Positions 25,717 to 33,851 of a stretch of DNA of 64,000 nt are shown in pieces (within the stretch, counting starts at the first letter, position 1; each line of letters starts with the position of its first letter). This stretch comes from Mesorhizobium tamadayense (lineage in GTDB: Bacteria; Pseudomonadota; Alphaproteobacteria; Rhizobiales; Rhizobiaceae). The notes beneath the pieces are model-generated. The model saw nothing but the letters and a program-made list of their open reading frames with translations, ran no database searches and had not been told where the DNA came from. Made by a program: the position numbers and the translations under genes. The stretch lies in contig NZ_RQXT01000039.1 in NCBI RefSeq assembly GCF_003863365.1, positions 1 to 64,000 on the forward strand, written 5' to 3'.

Positions 25717-25724
<8 letters not shown>
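24924..25724 (+). CDS. ABC transporter ATP-binding protein (LivG-like)
   Basis: About 266 residues, cytoplasmic ATPase. Walker A GPNGAGKTT, signature LSYGRKRVLEIA, Walker B VLLLDEPMAGMG and the H-loop VEHNL are all present. The likely start is a GTG overlapping the TGA of the binding-protein gene. An ATG at 24972 is the alternative, in which case the protein begins MPRVVLSARG. It overlaps the next ATPase gene by 8 bases. Confidence 0.9.
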
Positions 25725-26421
<697 letters not shown>

Positions 26422-26428
26422 TGGCCAA

Positions 26429-27316
26429 ATGACCATGATCTTCGGCATCCCCGTCCAGGCCTTCCTCGGGCAGCTCTTGGTCGGGCTGATCAACGGCTCC
26501 TTCTACGCCATGCTGAGCCTCGGGCTGGCCGTCATCTTCGGGCTCTTGCGCATCATCAATTTCGCCCATGGCGCGCTCTATATGCTCGGCGCCTTCATCG
26601 GCTATCTGCTGCTTGTCCACTTAGGCATCGGATACTGGCCGGCGCTGGTCCTGGTGCCGCTTGCCGTCGGCCTGTTCGGCATCGTCGTCGAGCGTCTGGC
26701 GCTGTCGCGACTCTATCGCATCGATCCGCTCTACGGCCTTCTCTTCACCTTCGGCCTCGCCTTGGTCATCGAGGGCGTCTTCCGCTTCTATTACGGCGTC
26801 TCCGGCAACCCCTATGCCGTGCCGCCGCTGCTTGCCGGCGGCACCAATCTCGGCTTCATGTTCCTGCCCAATTATCGCGGCTGGGTGGTGGTAGCCTCGC
26901 TCATCGTCTGCATCGGCACCTGGCTGCTGATCGAGAAGACCAGGCTCGGCTCGTATCTGCGGGCCGCGACCGAGAATCCGGAACTGGTCCAGGCCTTCGG
27001 CGTCAACGTGCCGCTGCTGCTCACGCTCACCTACGGGTTGGGGGCAGCACTTGCCGGGCTGGCCGGTATCCTAGCCGCGCCCGTCTACCAGGTCAGCCCG
27101 CTGATGGGCTCGGACCTAATCATCGTCGTCTTCGCCGTCGTCGTGGTCGGCGGCATGGGCTCGATCCTGGGCGCCATCGTGACCGGCTATATGCTCGGCC
27201 TGGCCGAAGGCCTGACCAAGGTGTTTTATCCCGAGGCCTCGAACCTCGTCGTCTTCGTCATCATGGCGATCGTGCTGCTCTTGCGCCCGGCAGGGCTGTT
27301 CGGAAGGGACGCCTGA
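26429..27316 (+). CDS. Branched-chain-type ABC transporter permease (LivH-like)
   Basis: 295 residues, all membrane helices. LVGLINGSFYAMLSLGLAVI and LRIINFAHGALYMLGAF are the conserved start of LivH permeases. GLGAALAGLAGILAAPVY is the coupling-loop region. ATG at 26429, 7 bases after the livF-like stop; a second ATG lies at 26435. Confidence 0.92.
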   Translation: MTMIFGIPVQAFLGQLLVGLINGSFYAMLSLGLAVIFGLLRIINFAHGALYMLGAFIGYLLLVHLGIGYWPALVLVPLAVGLFGIVVERLALSRLYRIDPLYGLLFTFGLALVIEGVFRFYYGVSGNPYAVPPLLAGGTNLGFMFLPNYRGWVVVASLIVCIGTWLLIEKTRLGSYLRAATENPELVQAFGVNVPLLLTLTYGLGAALAGLAGILAAPVYQVSPLMGSDLIIVVFAVVVVGGMGSILGAIVTGYMLGLAEGLTKVFYPEASNLVVFVIMAIVLLLRPAGLFGRDA

Positions 27317-27317
27317 G

Positions 27318-28304
27318 ATGAGCGAGGCGACCCTTCACGCAGAGCGCGCTGCCGCCTCGCTGCGGCTGGAGCGGGGCCTCGTCGTGCTGGCGATCCTGGC
27401 GCTGATCGCCGCGCCCTTCTTCGTCTATCCGATCTTCGTGATGAAGATGCTGTGCTTCGCGCTCTTCGCCTGCGCCTTCAACCTTTTGCTCGGCTACACC
27501 GGCCTGCTCTCCTTCGGCCACGCCGCCTTCTTCGGCGGCGCCGCCTATTTCTGCGCCTACGCGGTGAAGGCCTGGGGCTGGCCGCCCGAGGCCGCCATCC
27601 TGCTCGGCACCGTGGGCGCCGCGGGCATGGGGCTCGTCGTCGGCTTCCTCGCCATCCGCCGCCAGGGCATCTATTTCTCGATGATCACGCTGGCGATGGC
27701 GCAGATGTTCTATTTCTTCTGCGTGCAGGCGCCCTTCACCGAGGGCGAGGACGGCATCCAGGGCGTTGCGCGCGGCCATCTCTTCGGCGTCGTCGATTTG
27801 AGCATCGCGATGAACATGTACTTCTTCGTGCTCGCTGTCTTCCTCATCGGTATCTTCGCCATCTGGCGCATCGTCAACTCGCCCTTCGGCATGATCCTGC
27901 GCTCGATAAGAGAGAACGAGAACCGCGCCATTTCGCTGGGCTATTCCGTCGACCGCTACAAGCTCGTCGCCTTCGTCATGTCGGCAGCTCTTGCCGGGCT
28001 CGCAGGCGCGCTGAAGGCGATCGTCTTCCAGTTCGCCACGCTCACCGACGTCACCTGGCAGATGTCGGGCGAGGTGATCCTGATGACGCTGCTCGGCGGC
28101 ATCGGCACCATGGTCGGCCCGGTGGTCGGCGCGGGTCTGGTCGTTGGGCTCGAAAACACCCTTGCCACCTCCGGTTTTCCGGTCACCATCGCCACCGGCC
28201 TGATCTTCATGATCTGCGTGCTGATCTTCCGCCGCGGCATTGTAGGGGAGATTTACGCGCGGTGGCTGGCGCCGGCTGCGGGCGGCGAGGGCGGCAAGGG
28301 CTGA
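27318..28304 (+). CDS. Branched-chain-type ABC transporter permease (LivM-like)
   Basis: 328 residues. NLLLGYTGLLSFGHAAFFGG and SIRENENRAISLGYSVDRYK are typical of LivM permeases; SAALAGLAGALKAI follows. It starts 1 base after the preceding stop and ends the operon. A large inverted repeat lies just downstream and may stop or stabilise the transcript. Confidence 0.92.
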   Translation: MSEATLHAERAAASLRLERGLVVLAILALIAAPFFVYPIFVMKMLCFALFACAFNLLLGYTGLLSFGHAAFFGGAAYFCAYAVKAWGWPPEAAILLGTVGAAGMGLVVGFLAIRRQGIYFSMITLAMAQMFYFFCVQAPFTEGEDGIQGVARGHLFGVVDLSIAMNMYFFVLAVFLIGIFAIWRIVNSPFGMILRSIRENENRAISLGYSVDRYKLVAFVMSAALAGLAGALKAIVFQFATLTDVTWQMSGEVILMTLLGGIGTMVGPVVGAGLVVGLENTLATSGFPVTIATGLIFMICVLIFRRGIVGEIYARWLAPAAGGEGGKG

Positions 28305-28322
28305 GTTGGCGGGCCTCCCCAA

Positions 28323-28509
28323 CTTCGTCATCCCAGGGCGAAGCAGGAGCGCAGCTCCGTCGCGGAGACTCTGGGATCCATGCCGTAACCTCGGCCGAGC
28401 AATGCAACGGAGCAGAATTCTGCACCGTCGCAACACCTCGACGTCACGGCAGGATCCTATGGTCTGCGCCGCGTCGCTTCGCTCCTTGCTCCGCCATAGG
28501 ATGACGAAG
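28323..28509. repeat. Large inverted repeat between convergent genes
   Basis: CTTCGTCATCC at the left and GGATGACGAAG at the right are perfect 11-base ends, 187 bases apart. Within lie GGAGCGCAGCTCCGTCGCGG and other hairpins. It looks like a non-coding intergenic element distinct from families 1 and 2. Confidence 0.65.
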
Positions 28510-28523
28510 TGACGGGCGAAGTC

Positions 28524-29216
28524 CTAAGCCGCGCGCTTGGGTTCGACGGCGAACGGGCTGAGCCCGAGCCAGCTCTGCATTTTCCTGCCGATGGCCTGGT
28601 CGCCGGTCAGGACGACCTTGGCGCCGGCCTTCTCGACGGTGAGCACCCCCATCCAGATCGCCGTCATCGTGTGCAGGTCGGTCGAGACGTAGAGGTCGAC
28701 CTCGAAGCCCGGATCGTACCAGCACAGATCGACCTCGCCATGCTTCTCGACGATCAGCCACCAGGAGCGTTTCGACGCCGGGAGCTCCTGATACAGAAAT
28801 TGTATCACGGTGCGCCCGTCGGGCAGCGGCGTGGGGTTCAGGTTGCGCCGCATGTCCCACATTAGCAGCGACGGATCGAGGTTCTTCAGCGACAGCCGCG
28901 ACTCGACCCATTTCTGTCCCCAAAAGCCCATCGCCTCGACCACAGGCCGCAGATCGCGGCCCGCCTCGGTCAGCCGATAGTCGAAGATGCCCTTCTCGCC
29001 GGGAACTTCCTTGCGCTCGACGATTCCCGCCAGCTCGAGCTCCTTCAGCCGTTGCGACAGAAGGGTCGGCGACATTTTCGGCACGCCGCGGCGCAGGTCG
29101 TTGAAGCGGGTCGAGCCCGCCACCAGCTCGCGCATCAGCACCATCGTCCAGCGGGTGCACAGCACCTCCGCGGCCATCGATAGCGGGCAGAACTGCTTGT
29201 ATCCGTGCTGGGCCAT
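28524..29216 (-). CDS. HxlR-family transcriptional regulator
   Basis: 230 residues. Winged HTH of the HxlR type in the first 110 residues: CPLSMAAEVLCTRWTMVLMR, STRFNDLRRGVPKMSPTLLS and LTEAGRDLRPVVEAMGFWG. An extra C-terminal domain of about 100 residues (LVGD-like VVLTGDQAIGRKMQSWL) resembles SCP2-type ligand-binding domains. Divergent from the DUF1330 gene. A palindrome in the shared upstream gap is repeated within this coding sequence, which suggests self-regulation. Confidence 0.85.
   Translation of the reverse strand: MAQHGYKQFCPLSMAAEVLCTRWTMVLMRELVAGSTRFNDLRRGVPKMSPTLLSQRLKELELAGIVERKEVPGEKGIFDYRLTEAGRDLRPVVEAMGFWGQKWVESRLSLKNLDPSLLMWDMRRNLNPTPLPDGRTVIQFLYQELPASKRSWWLIVEKHGEVDLCWYDPGFEVDLYVSTDLHTMTAIWMGVLTVEKAGAKVVLTGDQAIGRKMQSWLGLSPFAVEPKRAA
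28789..28807. promoter_or_regulatory. Operator-like palindrome inside the HxlR gene
   Basis: TGATACA-GAAAT-TGTATCA, perfect 7-base arms. It shares TACAGAAAYTGTA with the site at 29278. Confidence 0.45.
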
Positions 29217-29277
29217 GATCGGCGTCTCTCCCTCGAAGCTGGACCGAACATTAGACCTTCATGGATGAGGCGGCGAG

Positions 29278-29290
29278 TACAGAAACTGTA
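29278..29290. promoter_or_regulatory. Operator-like palindrome in the divergent promoter region
   Basis: TACAG-AAA-CTGTA, followed by another CAGTACAG. It lies 62 bases upstream of the HxlR start and 104 bases upstream of the DUF1330 start. Confidence 0.5.
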
Positions 29291-29393
29291 TCGGCCCAGT
29301 ACAGATCGCGGACTGGCTGGCGGCGGCCCTGCCATGCGAGCCCTTTGGTCGATGCACGGGATACCCCTGTGCGCCGCAACCAGGAGACTGATC

Positions 29394-29720
29394 ATGACCG
29401 CTTACCTTATCGCGGACATCAAGGTGAAAGACCCGAAATGGATCCCGGACTACGCTGCCGCCGTGCACGATCTCGTTCACAAGCACGGCGGCAAATACCT
29501 GTCGCGCAGCGGCAATGTGAAGACGCTGGAAGGCAAGCCGCTCGACACCACGCTGATCGCGCTGATGGCCTTCCCGTCGGAAGCAGCCGCACGCGCCTTC
29601 ACCAATGATCCGGCCTACGCGCCCTTCGTGTCGGCCCGTCAGGGCGGCAGCGACAGCCGTTTCCAGCTGATCGACAACACCGATCTGGCCGGAACGATTT
29701 CGTATCTGCCGAAGGGATGA
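29394..29720 (+). CDS. DUF1330 family protein
   Basis: 108 residues, dimeric alpha/beta barrel type. TAYLIADIKVKDPKWIPDYA then VHKHGGKYLSRSGNVKTLEG and LIALMAFPSEAAARAF are the DUF1330 marks. AGGAG 7 bases before the ATG. Divergent from HxlR, whose probable operator lies between them, so it is a likely HxlR target. Function of the family is unknown. Confidence 0.88.
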   Translation: MTAYLIADIKVKDPKWIPDYAAAVHDLVHKHGGKYLSRSGNVKTLEGKPLDTTLIALMAFPSEAAARAFTNDPAYAPFVSARQGGSDSRFQLIDNTDLAGTISYLPKG

Positions 29721-29823
29721 TCGGCGGTCGCCGCATCGGGATCGCCAAGCAACAACAGCGCTTGCCTGTCGCGCCGCCATATTTCCGGCGGCCGGCCGGC
29801 TATGCATTTTCAAGAAGAACGGA

Positions 29824-30360
29824 ATGAACATGACATCGAACTTTTGCATCCGGCTCCTCACGGCTGCGGCCGTGCTGGCGGCCTGCACCACCTTCGCGCG
29901 GGCCCATCAGGAAGACGCAGCTGCCGTCTCCGGCGACAGTCCGCTGGCCGGCAAGGTGCAGGCGGCCAACAGTCGCTTTCTCGACGTCAAGGCCGCGACG
30001 GCCGAAGGCTATGCGCCCATTCCCTGCGCCAGCGGCATCACCGGCGGCGCCATGGGCATCCACTACGTCAACGGGCAGTATCTGAAAGACGACGCGATCG
30101 ACGTCGCCAAGCCCGAAGCGGTGATGTACGAGCCGATGGCCGACGGCACGCTGAAGCTGGTGGCGGTCGAGTACATCACCTCGAAGGGACCCGCATCGCT
30201 CGACGGTCAGCTCTTCAACTTCAACAGCGCGCCCAACCGCTACGGCCTGGGTCCGTTCTACGAGTTGCATGTCTGGGCCTGGAAAGGCAACCCGACCGGC
30301 ATCTTCGCCGACATGAACCCGAAGGTGTCGTGCGAGCACGCGACGGCGCCGACGCAGTAA
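29824..30360 (+). CDS. Secreted hypothetical protein
   Basis: 178 residues. Signal peptide up to about residue 27 (LLTAAAVLAACTTFARA). The mature part has AATAEGYAPIPCASGITGGA and LYELHVWAW-like FYELHVWAWKGNPTGIFAD. The Cys pair (PCAS..., VSCEH) could form a disulfide. A conserved periplasmic family by appearance, but I do not recognise it. Two near-adjacent ATGs (29824, 29830). Confidence 0.75.
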   Translation: MNMTSNFCIRLLTAAAVLAACTTFARAHQEDAAAVSGDSPLAGKVQAANSRFLDVKAATAEGYAPIPCASGITGGAMGIHYVNGQYLKDDAIDVAKPEAVMYEPMADGTLKLVAVEYITSKGPASLDGQLFNFNSAPNRYGLGPFYELHVWAWKGNPTGIFADMNPKVSCEHATAPTQ

Positions 30361-30361
30361 A

Positions 30362-30578
30362 GGTTGAGGATTGGCGAAAGCCGAGGTGACAGCCGATCTC
30401 CCCCCTTGTGGGGGAGATGTCCGGCAGGACAGAGGGGGGCGCTGTCCCGCCGACCTATCAGCTTTTCGCAATCCCGTCGCCCGGCAAGTATCGGCTGACG
30501 GGCTAAATCAGAAAAGCTGGCGTTCCTTCGCGCCCCCTCTGGCCTGCCGGCCATCTCCCCCACGAGGGGGGAGATTGG
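30362..30578. repeat. Two family 1 palindromic repeats
   Basis: First copy 30362-30456: GATTGGCGAAAGCC, then CTCCCCCCTTGTGGGGGAG and CCGGCAGGACAGAGGGGGG. Second, inverted, 30531-30578: CCCCCTCTGGCCTGCCGGCC then CCCCCACGAGGGGGGAGATT. Confidence 0.7.
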
Positions 30579-30597
30579 CAGCTCCAGCGCCCTGCCA

Positions 30598-31071
30598 TCA
30601 CCCCACCGGCACTTCCAGCCCGACCTTCACCCGGTCCATCGCGACGAACGTCCGGAAGCGCTTGACGTTGTTGTTCGCGAAGAAGAGCCGCCTGGTCAGC
30701 GCCTCGTAGTCTGCCATCGTCGCCACGGTGACAAAGAGGATGAAATCGGCCTCGCCGGTCACGTAGTAGCATTGCTGCACCTCGGGCACTTCTGCGAAGC
30801 CGCGCTTGGCGGCGTCGATCAGCTCGGCCCGTTCGCTTTCGACCTCCACCTCGACGAAGATCGTGATCGGATGGCCGATCTTGGCCGGATCGACCAGCGC
30901 GACATTGGCGCGGATGACGCCATGCTCCTCCATGCGCCGGATGCGCCGCTGCACGGCCGGCGCCGAGAGATTCACCCTCTCGCCGATCGCCCGCTGCGGC
31001 GTGGTGTTGTCCTTCTGCAGGATGGAAAGGATGGCGCGGTCGAAGGCGTCGAGATTGGGTGGGGCGGTCAT
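30598..31071 (-). CDS. Lrp/AsnC-family regulator
   Basis: 157 residues. N-terminal HTH (DAFDRAILSILQKDNTTPQR, LSAPAVQRRIRRMEEHGVI) and C-terminal RAM ligand domain (CYYVTGEADFILFVTVATMA). Divergent from dpaL, 101 bases apart, so it probably senses diaminopropionate or a related amino acid and controls dpaL and the peptidase gene. The start at 31071 fits the family; the frame reaches 31092. Confidence 0.88.
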   Translation of the reverse strand: MTAPPNLDAFDRAILSILQKDNTTPQRAIGERVNLSAPAVQRRIRRMEEHGVIRANVALVDPAKIGHPITIFVEVEVESERAELIDAAKRGFAEVPEVQQCYYVTGEADFILFVTVATMADYEALTRRLFFANNNVKRFRTFVAMDRVKVGLEVPVG

Positions 31072-31172
31072 GGCGACATCCGGATGAAACAAACTTGCAA
31101 TCAGCTGGCCGAAACAGAGCGCAATTCTCGCTCGCTCCGCAATAGAGTTCAGCGCCTCGGAGAAAAAACGCC

Positions 31173-32369
31173 ATGATGCTGCTCAACCAACGTCCCGAAC
31201 ACGACCAGCCGCTGGTCGCGGCCGATGCCGCCGCGCTCGGCATCGCCGGCGCCGACCATGCCGAGCATTATCTCAAGGTCCGCGACAGCCATGCCGAGAC
31301 GCCACTGCAGGCCTTGCCGGCGCTGGCCGGCGAGCTTGGCGTCGGCTCGCTGCATGTCAAGGACGAGGGCAAGCGCCTCGGCCTCGGCAGCTTCAAGGCG
31401 CTGGGCGGCGCCTATGTCGTCATGCGGCTGGTGCTGGAAGAGGCCGGCAAGCGGCTCGGCCGCACCGTCGATGTCGGCGAGATCGGCGATCCGGCAGTGC
31501 GCGCGATCGCGGCGCAGATGACCTTCTGCTGTGCGACCGACGGCAATCACGGCCGCTCGGTGGCGCAGGGCGCCAGCCTCGTCGGCGCGCGTTCGGTGGT
31601 CTATGTGCACTCCGGCGTGAGCCGCGAGCGCGTGGCGGCCATCGCCCGCTACGGCGCCGAGATGGTGCGCGTCGAGGGCGGCTACGATCATTCCGTGCGC
31701 GAGGCCGCCCGTGTCGCCGCCGAGCGCGGCTGGACGGTCGTCTCCGACACCTCCTGGCCGGGCTATGAGCGCATCCCCGGCCTAGTGATGCAAGGCTACA
31801 CTGTGATCGTGCGCGAGGTGTTGACGCGCCTGCATGAGCCGCCCACCCATGTCTTCCTGCAGGCGGGCGTCGGTGGCTTCGCGGCGGCGATTGCCGGCCA
31901 TCTAGCGATCGTGCTCGGCGCAGAGCGGCCGAAGGTCGTGGTGGTCGAGCCCGCGCGCGCGGCTTGCATCTACGCAACGGCCGAGGCCGGGCGACCGGTG
32001 AAGATCCCGCATGAGCAGCCGACGGTGATGGCGATGCTCGAATGCCACGAGCCCTCGCTGGTTGCCTGGCGGGTGCTGGCGCGCGTCGGCGACGCCTTCA
32101 TGACGGTCGACGAGGAGGACGCGGTCGCGGTGATGAACCGGCTGGCGCGCCCCGCCGGCAACGACCCGGCGATCGTCTCCGGCGAGAGCGGCGGGGCGGG
32201 GCTCGCCGGGCTGATCCGCGCCGCCGGCGACATGGGCACGCGGGCGGCGCTCGGCCTCGGTGCCAGCTCGCGCGTGCTCATCATCAATTCCGAAGGCGCC
32301 ACCGACCCCGGCCGTTATAGCGAGCTGGTCAGCATAGCGCCGCAAGACGTGCTGCTGCAAACTGCCTGA
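31173..32369 (+). CDS. dpaL: Diaminopropionate ammonia-lyase
   Basis: 398 residues, PLP fold type II. It splits 2,3-diaminopropionate to pyruvate and two ammonia. The PLP lysine is Lys75 in GLGSFKALGGAY. CATDGNHGRSVAQGA binds the cofactor phosphate, and GYERIPGLVMQGYTVIVREV is characteristic of DpaL. The Lrp gene lies divergent, and an M20 deacylase gene follows 12 bases after the stop, probably in one operon. GGAG stands 10 bases before the ATG. Confidence 0.92.
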   Translation: MMLLNQRPEHDQPLVAADAAALGIAGADHAEHYLKVRDSHAETPLQALPALAGELGVGSLHVKDEGKRLGLGSFKALGGAYVVMRLVLEEAGKRLGRTVDVGEIGDPAVRAIAAQMTFCCATDGNHGRSVAQGASLVGARSVVYVHSGVSRERVAAIARYGAEMVRVEGGYDHSVREAARVAAERGWTVVSDTSWPGYERIPGLVMQGYTVIVREVLTRLHEPPTHVFLQAGVGGFAAAIAGHLAIVLGAERPKVVVVEPARAACIYATAEAGRPVKIPHEQPTVMAMLECHEPSLVAWRVLARVGDAFMTVDEEDAVAVMNRLARPAGNDPAIVSGESGGAGLAGLIRAAGDMGTRAALGLGASSRVLIINSEGATDPGRYSELVSIAPQDVLLQTA

Positions 32370-32381
32370 AGAGGGATCACG

Positions 32382-33539
32382 ATGGCTGAACTGGACCTCG
32401 ATACACTGCATCGCGAGATGACTTCGTGGCGGCACGACCTCCATGCCCATCCCGAATTCGGCTTCGAGGAAAAGCGCACCGCAGCCTTCGTCGCGGACAA
32501 GCTCCGCGCATTCGGGCTGGAGGTCGCGGAGGGCGTCGGCGGCACCGGCGTCGTCGGCACGCTGACCAGGGGCAGCGGCAATCGGGCGATTGCGCTGCGC
32601 GCCGACATGGATGCGCTGCGCATCGCCGAGCAGGGTGCTCAGCCTTATAGTTCGCGGACGCCCGGCACCATGCATGCCTGCGGCCATGACGGCCACACCG
32701 CCATGCTGCTGGGCGCCGCCAAGTTGCTCGCCGAAGAGGGTGGCTTCGACGGCACGGTGCGGTTCATCTTCCAGCCGGCCGAGGAATGGGGCAGGGGCGC
32801 GCTTGCGATGCTCGCGGACGGCCTGCTCGAACGCTTCCCCTTCGAGGAAATCTTCGGGCTGCACAACATGCCGGGCCTGGCGATCGGCCATTTCGAGACC
32901 CGTGCCGGGCCTGTCATGTCGGCGGAAGACAATTTCGAGATCGTGCTGAAGGGCCTGGGCGGACATGCCGCGCGGCCGCATGCGGGGCGCGAGACGCTGG
33001 TCGCCGCCTGCGCGCTGGTCGTCAACCTGCAGACTATCGTCTCGCGGCGCTTGAGCCCCGCCGATATCGGCGTCGTCTCGGTCACCGAGCTCATCACGGA
33101 CGGCACCCGCAACGCGCTGCCGGGACTGGCGCGCATCCTCGGCGACTGCCGCAGTTTCCGGCCGGAAGTGAGCGCCACCATCGAAAAAGAGATGCGCCGC
33201 ATCGCGGAAGGCACGGCGCAGGCCTATAATGTCGCGGCGCAAGTCACTTACACGCGCGAGTTCATACCTTTGATCAACGACGCGACCCTCTCCGACGAGG
33301 CGCTTGCGGCAGCCCGCACCGTGCTGGCCGACGATGCCGTTGGCGTCGCGGCTGAGCCGATGACTGCCTCGGAAGATTTCGCGCGCTTCCTGACCGAAGT
33401 GCCCGGCTGCTTCGTCTTCCTCGGCAACGGCAACTCCGCGCCGCTGCACAACCCGGCTTACGACTTCAACGACGAAGCCCTGCTCCACGGCGCGCGCTAT
33501 CATGCGGCGGTGGTGAGGAGACGGCTGGCGGTGGGGTGA
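32382..33539 (+). CDS. M20-family amidohydrolase (hippurate/N-acyl amino acid hydrolase type)
   Basis: 385 residues. WRHDLHAHPEFGFEEKRTA, ALRADMDALRI, MHACGHDGHTAMLLG (di-metal Cys/His/His) and FIFQPAEEWGRGA (catalytic Glu-Glu) are the marks of M20D amidohydrolases. It likely releases an amino acid from an N-acyl derivative. Its position behind dpaL suggests that the substrate is an acylated diaminopropionate or similar compound. No signal peptide. Confidence 0.9.
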   Translation: MAELDLDTLHREMTSWRHDLHAHPEFGFEEKRTAAFVADKLRAFGLEVAEGVGGTGVVGTLTRGSGNRAIALRADMDALRIAEQGAQPYSSRTPGTMHACGHDGHTAMLLGAAKLLAEEGGFDGTVRFIFQPAEEWGRGALAMLADGLLERFPFEEIFGLHNMPGLAIGHFETRAGPVMSAEDNFEIVLKGLGGHAARPHAGRETLVAACALVVNLQTIVSRRLSPADIGVVSVTELITDGTRNALPGLARILGDCRSFRPEVSATIEKEMRRIAEGTAQAYNVAAQVTYTREFIPLINDATLSDEALAAARTVLADDAVGVAAEPMTASEDFARFLTEVPGCFVFLGNGNSAPLHNPAYDFNDEALLHGARYHAAVVRRRLAVG

Positions 33540-33573
33540 GGGCTGCGAGACAATCAAAGACGTTGGCGCGAGG

Positions 33574-33744
33574 CACCCCCCTCTGTCCTGCCGGACATCT
33601 CCCCCGCAAGAGGGGGGAGATCGGATCTCACGCCTGCTTTCGCCAATCTTCGGCGTCGCAGGATGAGCGCCGGCGATGAAATCGCCAAACACCCCCTTGC
33701 GGGACCCTTGCGGGGGAGATGGCCGGCAGGCCAGAGGGGGGTGG
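33574..33744. repeat. Two family 1 palindromic repeats facing each other
   Basis: 33574-33660: ACCCCCCTCTGTCCTGCCGG, then CCCCCGCAAGAGGGGGGAGA and the inverse of GATTGGCGAAAGC. 33690-33744: ACCCCCTTGCGGGACCCTTG and GGCCGGCAGGCCAGAGGGGG. The gap 33540-33851 shows no gene. Confidence 0.7.
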
Positions 33745-33851
33745 GACGGAGCGCGGCGTGCGTGAACGAACCTCCTGCCTCTTCCCCCCGGTAACCCTTT
33801 CTTCTCTGCTTCCATGCACAATGTCCCGACGGGGAGCAGGCAAACCAGGGC

